Shown here piece by piece: positions 11,201 to 22,597 of a stretch of DNA of 64,000 nt. The first letter of the stretch is position 1, and each line of letters begins with the position of its first letter. The translations under genes were made by a program, and so were the position numbers. The stretch covers positions 172,858 to 236,857 of the forward strand of contig VKHL01000029.1 of NCBI GenBank assembly GCA_015146655.1, in the 5' to 3' direction. Below the pieces are notes generated by a model. That model had not been told where the DNA came from, ran no database searches, and saw nothing but the letters and a program-made list of their open reading frames with translations. The DNA comes from Ochromonas danica (lineage: Eukaryota; Sar; Chrysophyceae; Chromulinales; Chromulinaceae).

Positions 11201-13244
11201 ACTGAGGCTTTGCAGATCGGAATGATTCTTTCGGAACAAGAGAAGGCTCATAAGACTAACATGTATGAATCTCTAACCACGGAAGATCATCCTACTGTGC
11301 AACATTATGTCAAGAAAGGCTACACGGTGGAAGAAGCGATTCTCAAAGTCTTTGAGAGAAAGTTTGGAGAAATCCATAACGAGGTGAGTGGGTTTTGTGG
11401 ACAGATGATCTGCTTGACTGACATTTCTCTGAACTGGTTACAACAGGACGATGAATCTGTTGGCACTGCTTCTCAAGGTGGACCTTCGCTGGGGCGCAAG
11501 TCTTCATTCTTCCCTGATTTGGCAGACGAGGCACAGGCCGGTGCTGATACGCCCGATTCAGCATCTCTTACTCATGCCCATAAACTCCAATTGAGACTGA
11601 AATCCAGCGAGGCGTTGCAAGTTGGTCTGCTGCTTTCTCAACAGGAAGAAGAGTATGGTACAAACATGTACGACTCCCTCAGACCCGAGGACGAGGAAGT
11701 CATCCGTCGATTAACCACAGATGACCATCTGACGACTTACGAGGCAGTGCTGAAGATATTCGAAGATAGATTTGTCAACAGCGATCACCCTCCAACTCCA
11801 CCACCACCTTATCCCAGCGAAGAAGAGCAGTCAGCGGAACAGTCTTTACATAGAGTGGGGTCGTCGTTCTTCCCAAGAACAGACACAGTGCTTCCTTCCA
11901 CTCTGCCAAGATCGCCGAATGGTTCATCACGACGATTGCTTTCCAGTGAAGCCATGGAGTTGGCTATGCTTCTTTCAGATCAGGAAGCGCGCTTTGGAAC
12001 AAATATGTATGATTCATTAACTTCAGAAGATGAGTCAGAGCTACAAATTTTGATGCAAGAAGGCCATTCGATGGAAAAAGCCGTGGAGATGATTTTCAAT
12101 CGGAAGTTCTGCCCAAACAGTAGCTATGCTGCTAATTATATGCCTGCGCGTATCGTTCAGCCCCCGGCGCCTGCGACGGCTTACAACGCGGTAAGTTGCA
12201 TGAGTTGAGCGTTGATTGTATCTGTTCTAACTCAGCTCTTTCTCGTTTATGTTGCAATAGCCTCCTCCTCCTCCTCCTGCTGTTGCTGTTGCTGCTCCTC
12301 AGTATGGCGGAGGCTATCCTGGCGGTCAATATGATGCTCAGTACGCACAGGGATATCCTTCACCTCCGGCCTATCCTCAACAAGCCTATCCACCGCAAGG
12401 TTACCCACCGCAAGGTTATCAACCACAGGCGTATCCACCACAAGGATATCCACCGCAGGGGTATCCTCCACAGGGATATGCATCTCAAGGTTATCCTCAG
12501 ACAGGTTACCCTGCAGGATACCCTTCGTCCTATGCAGCAGGTGGTGGATATGGGTATCCTCAGCAAGCAGGACCTTATCCTGCTGCTCCCTATGGTATGC
12601 AGCCTGTCTCTCCTTACTATGCTGCGCAAGGACAAGGGTTTCCGGGATATTATGCTCCTAATCAGGCTTTTTCGCCACAACCTTCTCCAATGGGACAGAT
12701 GTACCAATCTTTTCGTCAACAGGGTCCTCCAAATTCCGGAGCACCGACCATCCAGCACACGAATAGTGAGGATTTCTACGGAGATATTGTCCCAACCGAG
12801 CTAAGCGCTCTCGTGGTAAGTACAGTACTTCCCAGCACAGCATATAACGAAACTAATAGATTTGGGTTCGTGGTGTTTTAGACATCTCCAATTCGTGCAG
12901 AGTCTTTTCATCGTGTTACAGGCACTTCAGGCTCGCCGAATCGTCCGAATGGAAAATCTGTGAGTGATAGTGCCCCTGCGACAGCTGCTCCTCTTTCAGC
13001 ATCATCTCCGAACAGGGAACAGCCTAAGAAGATTGTACGAAAGATATCTCTATTTTCCAGGAAGAACTCTCAGCAAAATAATGGGAGCGACTCAACCTTT
13101 GGGGCCGGCAACAGCAAATTGAAATACAAGGAAGCTGACGTGCGATCAATCATGCAGATGGGCTTTTCGAAAGACCAAGCAGTGTGGGCATTGATACAAA
13201 ACGACAACAATGTGGTCAATGCTATCTTGAGTTTGACTGGCTAA
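8272..13244 (+). CDS. large multidomain protein: PX-like, PH-like, three novel repeats, YPPQG tail, UBA
   Basis: Six exons: 8272-9312, 9394-10592, 10645-11383, 11447-12190, 12261-12815, 12882-13244. All have GT-AG borders and the phases agree, giving 1546 residues. The 63-bp intron 3 is in frame, so reading through it would also stay open. Residues ~250-360 resemble a PX domain (IWRVSRSHQEVFALMQF). Residues ~590-780 resemble a PH domain, with a basic KHGRKGQPKKK strand and an IRSIRVG strand, interrupted by a charged insert. Three ~60-residue repeats follow near 930, 1044 and 1156, each with EAL/EAM, LLSxQE, TNMYDSL and a final AVxxIFxRxF. A YPPQG-repeat segment follows at ~1275-1330. The C-terminal ~40 residues form a UBA domain (VRSIMQMGFSKDQAVWAL). 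Phosphoinositide binding and ubiquitin recognition are inferred. No known protein of this architecture comes to mind. Confidence 0.75.
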
Positions 13245-13712
13245 CTACTCTCCATTCCGACTGTTGGTGAGTGAAGTGTTGTGATTGTTTTGTGGCAACC
13301 GTGGTGTGGGTTATAGAGCTGATTTCTTGTTAACTAATTTCTATTTGGTGGAGAGGGAGAAGCTAATTGCTCTGTTATCTTTTTATTGATGTATGAATTG
13401 CTTTGTTGTTTCTTTCTGTCAGCGCACACCATTTGTATGGTTGATGATTGGTTTGATATTTATGTATCCCCTCCTCTATTCTGTAAACACCGAGATACTG
13501 ACTGACCTTCTTCTACTGTAACAATTAACTATTGTAATCAAAATGCCTTCGATCATCAAACATCGTCTTTTTCGAGTTTTAACCCCTCTTTTGGCGTGAA
13601 TATACAGCCGTGAGTGGTTTGGGTGGACAGTTGGCTTTTGATTGCAATTGAATCTATTGAAGGTTTGAGACACAACAGTCTCTTTATTTGGTCTTGCTTT
13701 ATTGTGGAAGAG
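13245..13712. other. intergenic region, no gene seen
   Basis: 468 bp, T-rich, between two long plus-strand genes. No ORF, RNA or repeat stands out. Confidence 0.4.
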
Positions 13713-16700
13713 ATGACCGCAAGAAGGAAAAGTTTGGCACCATCTTCCATAGAAATCCCTCAAGAAGAGTCTTCGACTGCAGGAGCTCCTCATATCATTT
13801 TACTGTCCAATTACTCTGATCCACAAGAATTGAAGCGACTGCTCAGACGAAGAGGATTTCTCGTGGAAAATCATGTCATCTATTCTTCATTGCATTCATG
13901 CTTTCAATGTGTGCTGTCACTCTCTGAGAAGCTTTACATCAAACTTCTGGTAGAATTGGATTTGCCGTTGGTGCGCTACAAAGAGTGCAAACCGTTGGAT
14001 CGACTCTTACTAAACAATGGCATTGAGAGCCTTCTAAGACGTCATCAACAGGCTCTGAAGGTAGTTGATGTCTGGATGGCACATGACAAGCAGACCTTCG
14101 AGGGCCTTTCCCACCAAACGACTCCCCAGGCCTGGGGAGACAGCATTCGCTTTCTCTTTCAACATAGAAGCAAGGTGAATGAGATATTTGACTACTTTGG
14201 GCCTCAAGTAGCTGTCTACTTTGCTTGGCTAGATCATTACACTGAGAATCTCTACTTGCCGGCTATTGCTGGAGCGTTAGTGTTTGCACATCAATGGTCG
14301 ACCATGTCGTCAGACACGCCTTACATGCCATTTTATGCCATTCTGATCGCTATTTGGAGCACAACGTTCATGGAGTTTTGGAAAAGGAAATGCTCGACTC
14401 AAGCTTATGAGTGGGGTGTGTTGAATCTGGAGGATGACGAAATGGACGAAGAGCTTGCCATGGCCTCCAAGAAGGAGACCAGCTCTCATGTTATGCGCCT
14501 TATGCTTTCTTACTTAGTTACTCTATCTGTTCTTTACCTTTTGGTTTGCTGTATGCTTTATTATGTGGACTGCCACTTGGCTGCTTCCACGGCCTCGTCT
14601 TATTGGCTGCGACTCTACCCTTCTGTTATCTACTCTTGTACGCCCTCCATCTTCCCCATGCTCTTTGAACCTATTGTTTTCATTCTCAATGCATTTGAAG
14701 CTCATGCTACTCCTTCTTCTGAGGAGAACTCTCTCATCCTCAAACGCTTCGCATTACAGTTTGTCAACAATTTCTGTGCGCTGCTTTACACAGCCTTTTA
14801 TCGTCGAGATCTTGCCATGCTGCGCTCCTTGCTTATCTCATTACTGGTAACCAAAGCGGTAAGTTTATAAGTGGGATGATATATTCCTGTGATTCTAACT
14901 CAGTGGTTGTGCAGATAATTAACAATATCCAAGAGCTTGGGCTGCCGATACTCAAGGCGTGGCTCTATCGAAATCGGATGGCCGTTAGGGCTTTCATTTT
15001 ACATCGCCTACCCTCATTATGTGAGTTAATGGTGCGAATCAGGCTTCTTCCTTCTGCTGCCCTTGAAGAAGAGGCGGCTCGTTCTTCAAAAGAGAACGCT
15101 GACAGACAGAAACCCACTGACATGACTGCCGAGTACGTCTCCACTATGCCTTATTGACCAAATGAGTGACATGATTCTTTACTGATCCTTCTTTCTCTTT
15201 TAGAGAGGTGGAAGAACTGTTGACCCGAGAAGCCAGCTTAGACAGCTATGACGTGGGGGATGATTATCTGGAGATGGTGCTGCAGTTCGGCTACGTCACT
15301 ATCTTTGCTGTGGCTTTCCCCCTCACGCCTTTGCTCGCTTTGGCTAACAACTTATTTGAAAGTCGTGTCGATTTGGCCAAGTTGGGTAATTGCCGCCGAC
15401 CTAGGATCCTTCTGAGGTCCAACATTGGCGCTTGGCAGACTTGTATGGAAGTGGTTTCTTTTGTTGCAGTCTTGACGAACTGCTTCCTCATGGCTTTCAC
15501 CAGCAGTCAACACAGCTCGCTTTTCTTTTTCATCCCTGACAAAGATTGGGTAAATGGTTCGCTCTTAACTAGCGACTGGGGTCGTTTAGCTTTGTTGGTA
15601 GGATTAGAGCATTGCCTGCTGGCTGTTAAGATGCTGCTCATGATCTTTATTGACGATGTTCCAAAATATGTCCGGGAAGCCCTCGCGAGAGAACGCTTGG
15701 AGATGAAAGCTAAGGCTGCTTCGCGACGATTTAAGAAATACCAGCAATCCATGGAAGATCACAAATCATCAGAGGATGAACAAGACATAGATGGTATTAC
15801 ACCTCAAGGCGATAGAGCTTCATTGCAGGCATTGCAAAGAGAATTAGCGTCTCCTTTTGCATTCGATCCGCTCTCTACATTGGCTATTGTGATCTCCCCT
15901 GTTCTTCTTGAGAGTCTGCATTTATCACCTTACCTTTATTTGCCTTGTTCTGTTGTTCTTCTCTCTTATTTCCAAGCCGCTAAGGATCGTAGAGATCGTC
16001 GTGCAGCTTTGGGAATCGTGTCTGATCCCGCTGTAGTAAAGTATGTGACGAAGGAGATGCCGAGCTGGTTTGAGGATGCGAACTGTCAACGAGTTGATTG
16101 GTTAAACAATATTCTAGAGAAATTGTGGCCTTATGTCGCATATGCAGTGGAAGACAAAGTGAAGGCGGATATCAATCCAGTGCTAGAAAGCTCTAGACCG
16201 GCTTTTCTCACCCAATTGGAGCTTGCTCATTGCCATTTGGGGATGATCGCACCGAAGATCATGTCAATCAAACCCCTCAGCACGCAAGACTCAACTATCC
16301 GCTTTGATGTTGACGTCTGTTGGAAAGGTGATCCTCGTATTACCTTAACGGCTTCTACTCTTTCTCTGCCTCTCGGTTTGGCTGTGGAGTTATCAGAATT
16401 GACATTCTCTGCGATCTTCCGAATCGAATTGTTGGGTCTGTGTAATAGCTTGCCTTGTTTTCGTGCAATTTCTATCACCTGCTTGGACAACACCAACAAG
16501 AAGATGGAAATTGATTTCGCTTTGCGTGTCGCAGGATTGGATGTCATGTCACTTGGAGCAGGCGAATATAACCTCATGGCTCTTGTGCGCTCAACTATTA
16601 TGAGCTCTCTGCGTAGTAGCCTCATTTACCCTGAAAGAGTGTTGATTGCTTTGGATAAAAAGGATGACAACGGTGCCTATCAGAGTAAGGAAGCCAGGTA

Positions 16701-17778
16701 TATGGTCGTGGTGGAGGTAGACCGCGCAGAAGGACTCAAGGCAGTCAACTTTCTTTCTCGTGGAACCTCAGATCCATATGTTTCCCTCTCCTTGAAAAAC
16801 AGACTGTCTCATCAAATTCTTCGTACCAAAGCCATCTATGGTACCCTCACGCCTTCCTGGAATGAGGGCTTTGAGTTCTCTGTGCAGGATTTAGAGCAAG
16901 AAGAGATCGAAGGAGAGGTGAGAGACGAAGACATCAGATCTGACACTGTGCTGGGAACCTTCACTCTTCCATTGTACGAATTGGCGAAGAAGGATAATGG
17001 CTTCACCATATCCAAGGAGATTAGTTTGCAAAATGGCCCCGGCAAGATCTTTCTGCACTTGCGTGCCTTCAATCTGCATGAAGATCAGAAGAAAGCTGGC
17101 GGAAACTTGAACCAGTTGGCGAGTACCCTCCGTCTTGAGAATGATATCCTTTACGAGCTGGACGACAAAGAACTGGATGACAACGAGGCGTTGAAGCGGT
17201 TTGATGACTTCTCTAACCTCGCTGAGAGTGGCAAGGGCGAGGAATTGACAAGGGAAACATCCAGTGACAGCTCGGCTGTACCCGGCCCGGATAAACTAAA
17301 GCGTGCCGCAACATTATCCAACCTTTCTCGCCAATTGTCGCCAAGGCGTCATGGAGAGAAGATTGGTGGCATGTTGGTCATCTCAGCTATCCGTGCGAAG
17401 GGTTTGAAGCCTCCGTCTTCCATGATCTCTTGGGTAGCAGCTGGTGCCTTCCGCCCTGCGGTCTCCTTCGCCATCGATGATGTCACGAAAATGACATCTT
17501 ACGTGAAGAATAGCATGAGTCCAGTCTTCTCAGAGACCTTTTCGTTCTATGTGGAAGATCTTCGTCACAATGACACTCTAGTGGTCCAGGTCGTGGACTA
17601 TAACAAGTGGACTGGATCATCCACTCTGCTGGGCCAATGCGTGCTGTCACTGTTGGAGGTGGGGGTGGTCAAAAGAGATGTTGACAAGGAAAACCCTCTT
17701 GTGCGGGGCTCTTCTTCTTCCTCGCCCTTATTTAACAACGGGGTCATTGCTTTTCGAATGCATTGGACTGCCGGATAG
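13713..17778 (+). CDS. anoctamin (TMEM16)-SMP-C2-C2 fusion protein
   Basis: Exons 13713-14858, 14915-15132 and 15204-17778 join in phase to 1312 residues. Residues ~155-640 form a TMEM16/anoctamin channel-scramblase core, including VAVYFAWLDHYTENL, EFWKRKCSTQAYEWG and LQFGYVTIFAVAFPL. The two-Ca2+ site is recognisable: N385 and E389 in TM6 (INNIQELG), D475 and E478 in TM7 (DDYLEM), and E507 and D511 in TM8 (NNLFESRVD). The spacings equal those of mouse TMEM16A residues 650/654, 702/705 and 734/738, with one Glu-to-Asp change. Then come a second hydrophobic hairpin (~673-711), an SMP lipid-transfer domain (~740-940, starting VDWLNNILEKLWPYV), a C2 domain with SDPYV and a VRDEDIRSD loop (~954-1080), and a second C2 lacking the loop-1 Asp (~1176-1305). 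The second half reproduces the E-Syt/tricalbin layout. The likely role is a contact-site protein that both scrambles and shuttles lipids. ATG 13713 is the first in frame. Confidence 0.88.
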
Positions 17779-18668
17779 ACTCTTCTCTCTCCCACTGCTG
17801 AAACTACTAGTGCTGTTGGATGACTGAGTTCTATTAACATTGTTTTGTTTTGTATTCGTAGAATGTTTTATATTTTAGTGTTGCGGTTCCTTGATGTATC
17901 AAGGAGTTAGGAAATGTGCTTACTCCAACTTCATACATCGCCAAAATAATGTCGTTTTTGGCTTTGAAATGTAGCATTGTTGCTGGGAATTACGCTATTA
18001 AGTTCATCCCAGTTTAAGTTAATAAGAGTGAAGCTTAAAGCCTGCACACTTATCGTGTGACTGTGGCTAATTGTACTAATTGGTGAGAACAACCCTGTCA
18101 CTATTTAATTGCTTGTCAGCGTCAATACAGAACATTGACAAGTCTGTGCTTTGAGACTAAGCTGATGGGCTAGACCTAACGTAGTCTATGACCCAAGCTT
18201 CTCAACATAAACAATGGAATAGGTCACACATCGCAAAGGAAATAATGACACTTCAGCAGGTGGAAATGCGAATTCGATGAACGTCACTTTCCATATCGCA
18301 CAACGTCATTCACACCTATGTAATTAATCAACCAACCTGGAATTGACACGCAGTATTCCATACTCTTTTCCATGGAATAGTCTTTAACTTAAGACGTCTG
18401 GGTAGAAAAGAGAGGGAGAGAGAGAGACAGAAAATAGAAAGATAGAGATAGAAGAGGGAGATTGTAAACTGAGTGATTATTGGGATGAATCAAGCCTAAA
18501 TAGGCTTTACTAATTAGGCCGAGACTCTCAAGGATTTTCCAGGATAGCAGAGGCTTTGCTGTGATTACCTTTGCTGTAATGTTGGTCGATGGCCCAGCAT
18601 GTCGACATTGCGGCTGCGGAGGACTGCTGCTGTGGGATTGGTGGCAATCTGCCCTGGCTGCTATAAAA
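17779..18668. other. intergenic region with GA-rich tract
   Basis: 890 bp with no supported ORF. A GA-rich microsatellite-like tract lies at about 18409-18460. A TATAAAA-like string (18662-18668) directly abuts the ATG of the permease gene, too close to be its TATA box. Confidence 0.4.
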
Positions 18669-20682
18669 ATGGGTCAGCGGAGAAGTGTGGCACTGTATGA
18701 CATTTTCCATGAGACCTGCATGCGATCCAAGTTTCTCTACATTTTCGCCATTGGTGAGTACACCCCACCCCACCCCTGCCATACATACCTATTCCTCCTA
18801 TCATAGATCATCGATGATCAGACTAACCTCTTGCATGAATACTGCCGCCGTAGGGATCTGTACAGTAATCGGCAAGCACGCCATTCTGTGGCAGCCAGGA
18901 CTGGTCATCGCAGGCCTGTGGAGTTTTTTCCTCTCCGCCGCGATCAATGGAGTGGTCAACCTCATGCTGACTTACTGCCTTGCTGAGATGGTCTCCATTA
19001 TTCCATTCTCGGGGGGATGCTATGGCTATGTGAGATGTACGGAGGGCCCTTACCTTGGCTTCATGGCGGGCTGCATTGAGGCATGCAAGTACATACTATT
19101 CACAGCGATCGCCTTGTACTGCTTCGGGTCCATCTTCCTCGGTATCTACCAGTTTGAAGAGCATTGGCTATTGGCAGTGTGGGCTGGATTCTTAGTGGGT
19201 GCGATGATATTGAGAAGCCTCTCCTTGCCCACCTTTTATCTGTTTTGCTGCAGCTTGGCGTTGGCCATCTTACTGTCAGTGAGTATTGTCCTCTTTGGAG
19301 CATGCCGAGTGGGAGAGAGGAAGAACTTGTCTCATGAAATGAACGAGTTCAATACATCCACCGAGATCTTCTTGCAAGGGCTGGCATTCTCAGGCTATTT
19401 CTTTGCAGGCATTGACACCATGCGGACCTGTGTGGATAATGAGTCCAGCCGCATTGTACCCACAGCCATGGTTGTCGTGATGGCTCTAACGATCGTGATT
19501 GCTTTGATGTCCATTATTGCCATTCGATCCTATGTCTTCTTCTTGCCCAGTATCATGGCCTCGTTCTTTCCTTATTCCGTAGTTTTACAAATCGCTTTGC
19601 CTCATATTCAACAGAGATTTGTTGACTTGTTTTCTCTTGCAGGTATCACGGGTGCTGCATTGGGATTTTTCTATGGTGGAGCAAAGCAAGTGAGCTCAAT
19701 GATTGGGTCGCGCCTGTTGCCTCTGACATATTACATCATATCTCGAACAGAAGCCAAGATATGGCCCACCAGCGAGTCAAATGAGGCACCACCACCGTCT
19801 TCTGAAGTCTCGCTTTCCCATAAAACCTCATCTCTCAATCAATTCCGTGATACTCGGTTACATAATGTTTATTTGCTATCCTTTGGATTCTGCTCAGTCA
19901 CAGTCTACATCGTCTTAGCTGTTGGTTATTTCACCATAAATAACTTCTTACAGCACGTCGTGGAGTTCGTTGGAATTTTGACTGTCTTTGAAGTCGTCTT
20001 CATGATGATAGCCTATATGATCTTCTATACTCGTTACTCGAACCTCAGAAGAGGATTGAGAAGTCCCTTCGGTCTGGTGGGGCCTGTCTTTGTCATCGTA
20101 TTGTATGCCCTGCTCTTCGGATGCAATTTTTATTTCCAAAAACCGAATGATCGCTTATGGCAAGGATTGACTCTTCTCTTCTTCTGGATTACATGCACCA
20201 TTTATTACTTTGTAGTAGTGAAAGACAAGCAGTTCTTCTCTGCTGAAGAACAAGAGCATTTCATGAAGGCATACATTGTCAACGGTGAGGCATAACAACA
20301 GATCATCCCTCTCATTGCTAGTTGTGATTTAAAGCGCTGTTTGGTGTTTATTATTACAGCAAATACTCGCAAGCGTAAAGAAATCCGAGGCCGTCAAGGT
20401 CATAGTGGCCTTCACAAATGGTTTCGTCATGGCGCTGCGATAGGTTCTGCATCGACAGTGTTTTTATCCATGCAGTCCATGATGAACCCTTCCACTCATT
20501 TAATCGCTGGCAGTGGCAGTCATCTTAGGCCAATAAGCCAAACGGTTACCAATGATCCATCCATTCTGGACGAATGCTCTAACGCTGGGCAATCTGTTCG
20601 TGTAAAGCATAACCAACAAGGAAGCCAGGTCCCGGCAGCCCAGTCTCGCGAAATTGACTATATTGTCCACGATGTCGAATGA
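18669..20682 (+). CDS. APC-superfamily amino-acid permease
   Basis: Exons 18669-18753, 18854-20284 and 20360-20682 (introns 100 and 75 bp, phases 1 and 1) give 612 residues. If the last intron were retained, the protein would stop after VNGEA. The first exon encodes MGQRRSVALYDIF. The middle exon carries about twelve hydrophobic helices, with the APC-type first helix VGICTVIGKHAILWQPG, SGGCYGYVRCTEGPYLGF in place of the usual GG.Y.....GP..GF motif, and a GLAFSGYFFAGIDTMRTC helix. This resembles the ethanolamine/amino-acid permease branch. The C-terminal tail is basic and then Ser-rich and cytoplasmic. The substrate cannot be read from sequence. Confidence 0.78.
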
Positions 20683-21186
20683 GGCTGCCGCTAAGTCCCT
20701 TCCGTTTAATCAATTCAGTTCAAACTTCCCATCAATTTCGATTGGAAGGTACAAGGAAGACAAGATTGGAACACTTCCTAGCACATGTCTCTCTTTTTAT
20801 TTGTTGTCATGCATCCTGTGGTCTCTCTTTTGGCTTTGATTTGATTTGATCTGATTTGATTTGATTTGAGTTGATCTGATTTGAGTTGCTTTTAGCCTGA
20901 TGTACACGTTTTTGTGTTTATGAGGTGAGGTTTTAGTTAATGGGGACTGCCTTTTCTCTTTCATTGACCCTAGCATTAGTTTAGAGCAAAGGAATATACA
21001 ATAGATCTAATCAATTCAGCGGTGGCGACCCTGGTAGCTTAGCTTAGCTTAGTTTAGATACTTTGGGTTCAGTCGAGGCGGAAGGCTGCTGAAATCAGTA
21101 AAAGGATGATTTAGATTAGCTTCACATCCGCACAGTCTTGCAACTATACGTCTAGCATGCAACGTGTTAAGATGGTGAGTGAGGGG
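20683..21186. other. intergenic region with pentanucleotide repeat
   Basis: 504 bp between convergent genes. It holds a TTTGA/TCTGA repeat at 20835-20888 and a short AGCTT repeat near 21035-21052. No gene is seen. Confidence 0.4.
20835..20888. repeat. (TTTGA)n imperfect microsatellite
   Basis: About ten tandem copies of TTTGA with TCTGA and GTTGA variants, downstream of the permease stop codon and probably in its 3' UTR. Confidence 0.85.
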
Positions 21187-22040
21187 CTAAGACTTCCAAT
21201 CAACCTTCAGATTTTGCATGAAATGGCGTTGTAAACGTTGCACAATCTCCAGCTTGACCGAGTGCAAGGCTGCAGCGGTGCCTTCCATTTTCAACGAAAT
21301 GACGGCTTGCAATCCTCCAACACCAGTCAATGAGACAAGGGAAATGCGTCCCCCAGCGACTTGCAGGAAGGGTCGCACTCCATCAAGCACGCCTTCAATG
21401 GCTTCCGTCGTGAGGGGCGGTGCATTGGGCAGATTCTGCACGACTTCACTGATCTCAGGAATGCGTTCTTTCAATTTCCGCTCCAGTCCCATTTTCATGG
21501 TCATGGAGGAGCTGGGACAAGTGCCACAGGCTCCTTCGAGCTCGAGCTTGACTACGGGCCCATCAATCTCCACCAATCGCACATTGCCTCTGTGACAGCA
21601 GGTGAGCAGCAAGTCAACCAAGGCATGGAGGGAAAAGGAAGAATAGACGATGCTTACCCATCGGATTTGAGGAAAGGTCTCATTTCGTCAAGTACAATCT
21701 CGACGTTTTCCCATGTCAGAGGCAATTCCTCGAGGTTGGGATTGGCCAGTGGCGGCAGATTGTTGCTCTGTTGGGAAGAGACTCAATAAATATGACTCAA
21801 GAGAAAGAGGGAAAGTCGACTAATAGACAGTGCACTGACCGTGGAGGAAGTGTCGAAAGGAGAGACAATGGTGTTCTCTGTCGCGCGCATGGACTGCTTA
21901 CATCGCCTCCGCATAGTGGCAGCACTACTCCATGATGACCAAGCAACGCTGCCGGGTTGAGAGTAGCTGGCAATGGAGACAATGCAAAGCAAGAGAAGGA
22001 GGCAGGGATAGAGCCTGTGACAGTGCATGGCTGGCAGCAT
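21187..22040 (-). CDS. NFU: plastid-type NFU iron-sulfur cluster scaffold with signal peptide
   Basis: Exons 22040-21840, 21767-21658 and 21589-21187 join in phase to 237 residues. Residues 1-30 are a secretory signal (Leu-rich core CLLLLLCIVSIAS) followed by a Ser-rich, basic stretch like a transit peptide. Then comes the NFU core: LTWENVEIVLDEMRPFLKSDG across the exon 2/3 junction, GGNVRLVEIDG, and the cluster-binding CGTCPSS. A second, degenerate NifU domain without the CxxC follows (LTTEAIEGVLDGVRPFL...), as in chloroplast NFU1-3 of plants. These proteins bind a 4Fe-4S cluster as dimers and deliver it to photosystem I and other plastid proteins. The signal-plus-transit leader implies a complex plastid. 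The start 12 nt upstream of a second in-frame ATG (22028) keeps the longest n-region. Confidence 0.86.
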
Positions 22041-22597
22041 GTCGCAATGGACTTCTTTTGTCTTTGCACTAAGAAGATGTTCCGACGATTGAGTAGATGG
22101 ATTGATCGCTTGAATTGCTGCTGCGCGGGGCCACAGTAGTCTAGACGAAACAACAGCACCTGACAGATCTACTGTAGAGTCTACAGATCAGATCTGCTAA
22201 CACTGTCAATGTGTAGAGTCTAGTCTACACACAGTTTACAACTACAGCACCTGACCATTCCTAGAAGATAATTGCTATCTAGAATGAGATAATGATTACA
22301 GTTTAGTTGTTGGTCATTTCCAGTCAGTCAGTCAGTCTCTAGCAAAGACACCACTTAGCCGCCCATTATTTCATGTTCCATAAGCTCCACAGCCATGGTA
22401 TTTCGAGCCACTCATTAATCATTTGGTCTATGCTCTAAAGTGTTAAGCTTGGTGTTAGCGCGACTCTTCCAATACTGTGCCAGTACTGCAGAGTGTTTGA
22501 AAATACACACGAAGAGATAGATAGATGCACAGGTTGACTCTGCTATTCTATCTCGTGACATCAAGTTGTTTTATTTTTATCTTACACGCCTTGTCTT
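22041..22597. other. intergenic region between NFU and mL53-like genes
   Basis: 557 bp. It contains a CAGT repeat near 22322-22336 and CTAG-rich sequence. No gene is seen; it holds the NFU promoter and the 3' UTR of the next minus-strand gene. Confidence 0.4.

Noticed and set aside
12360-12758. 132-codon minus-strand ORF opposite the YPPQG repeats
   Set aside because: It is a shadow of the repeat: an Arg/Leu/Trp-rich artefact of the repetitive codons.
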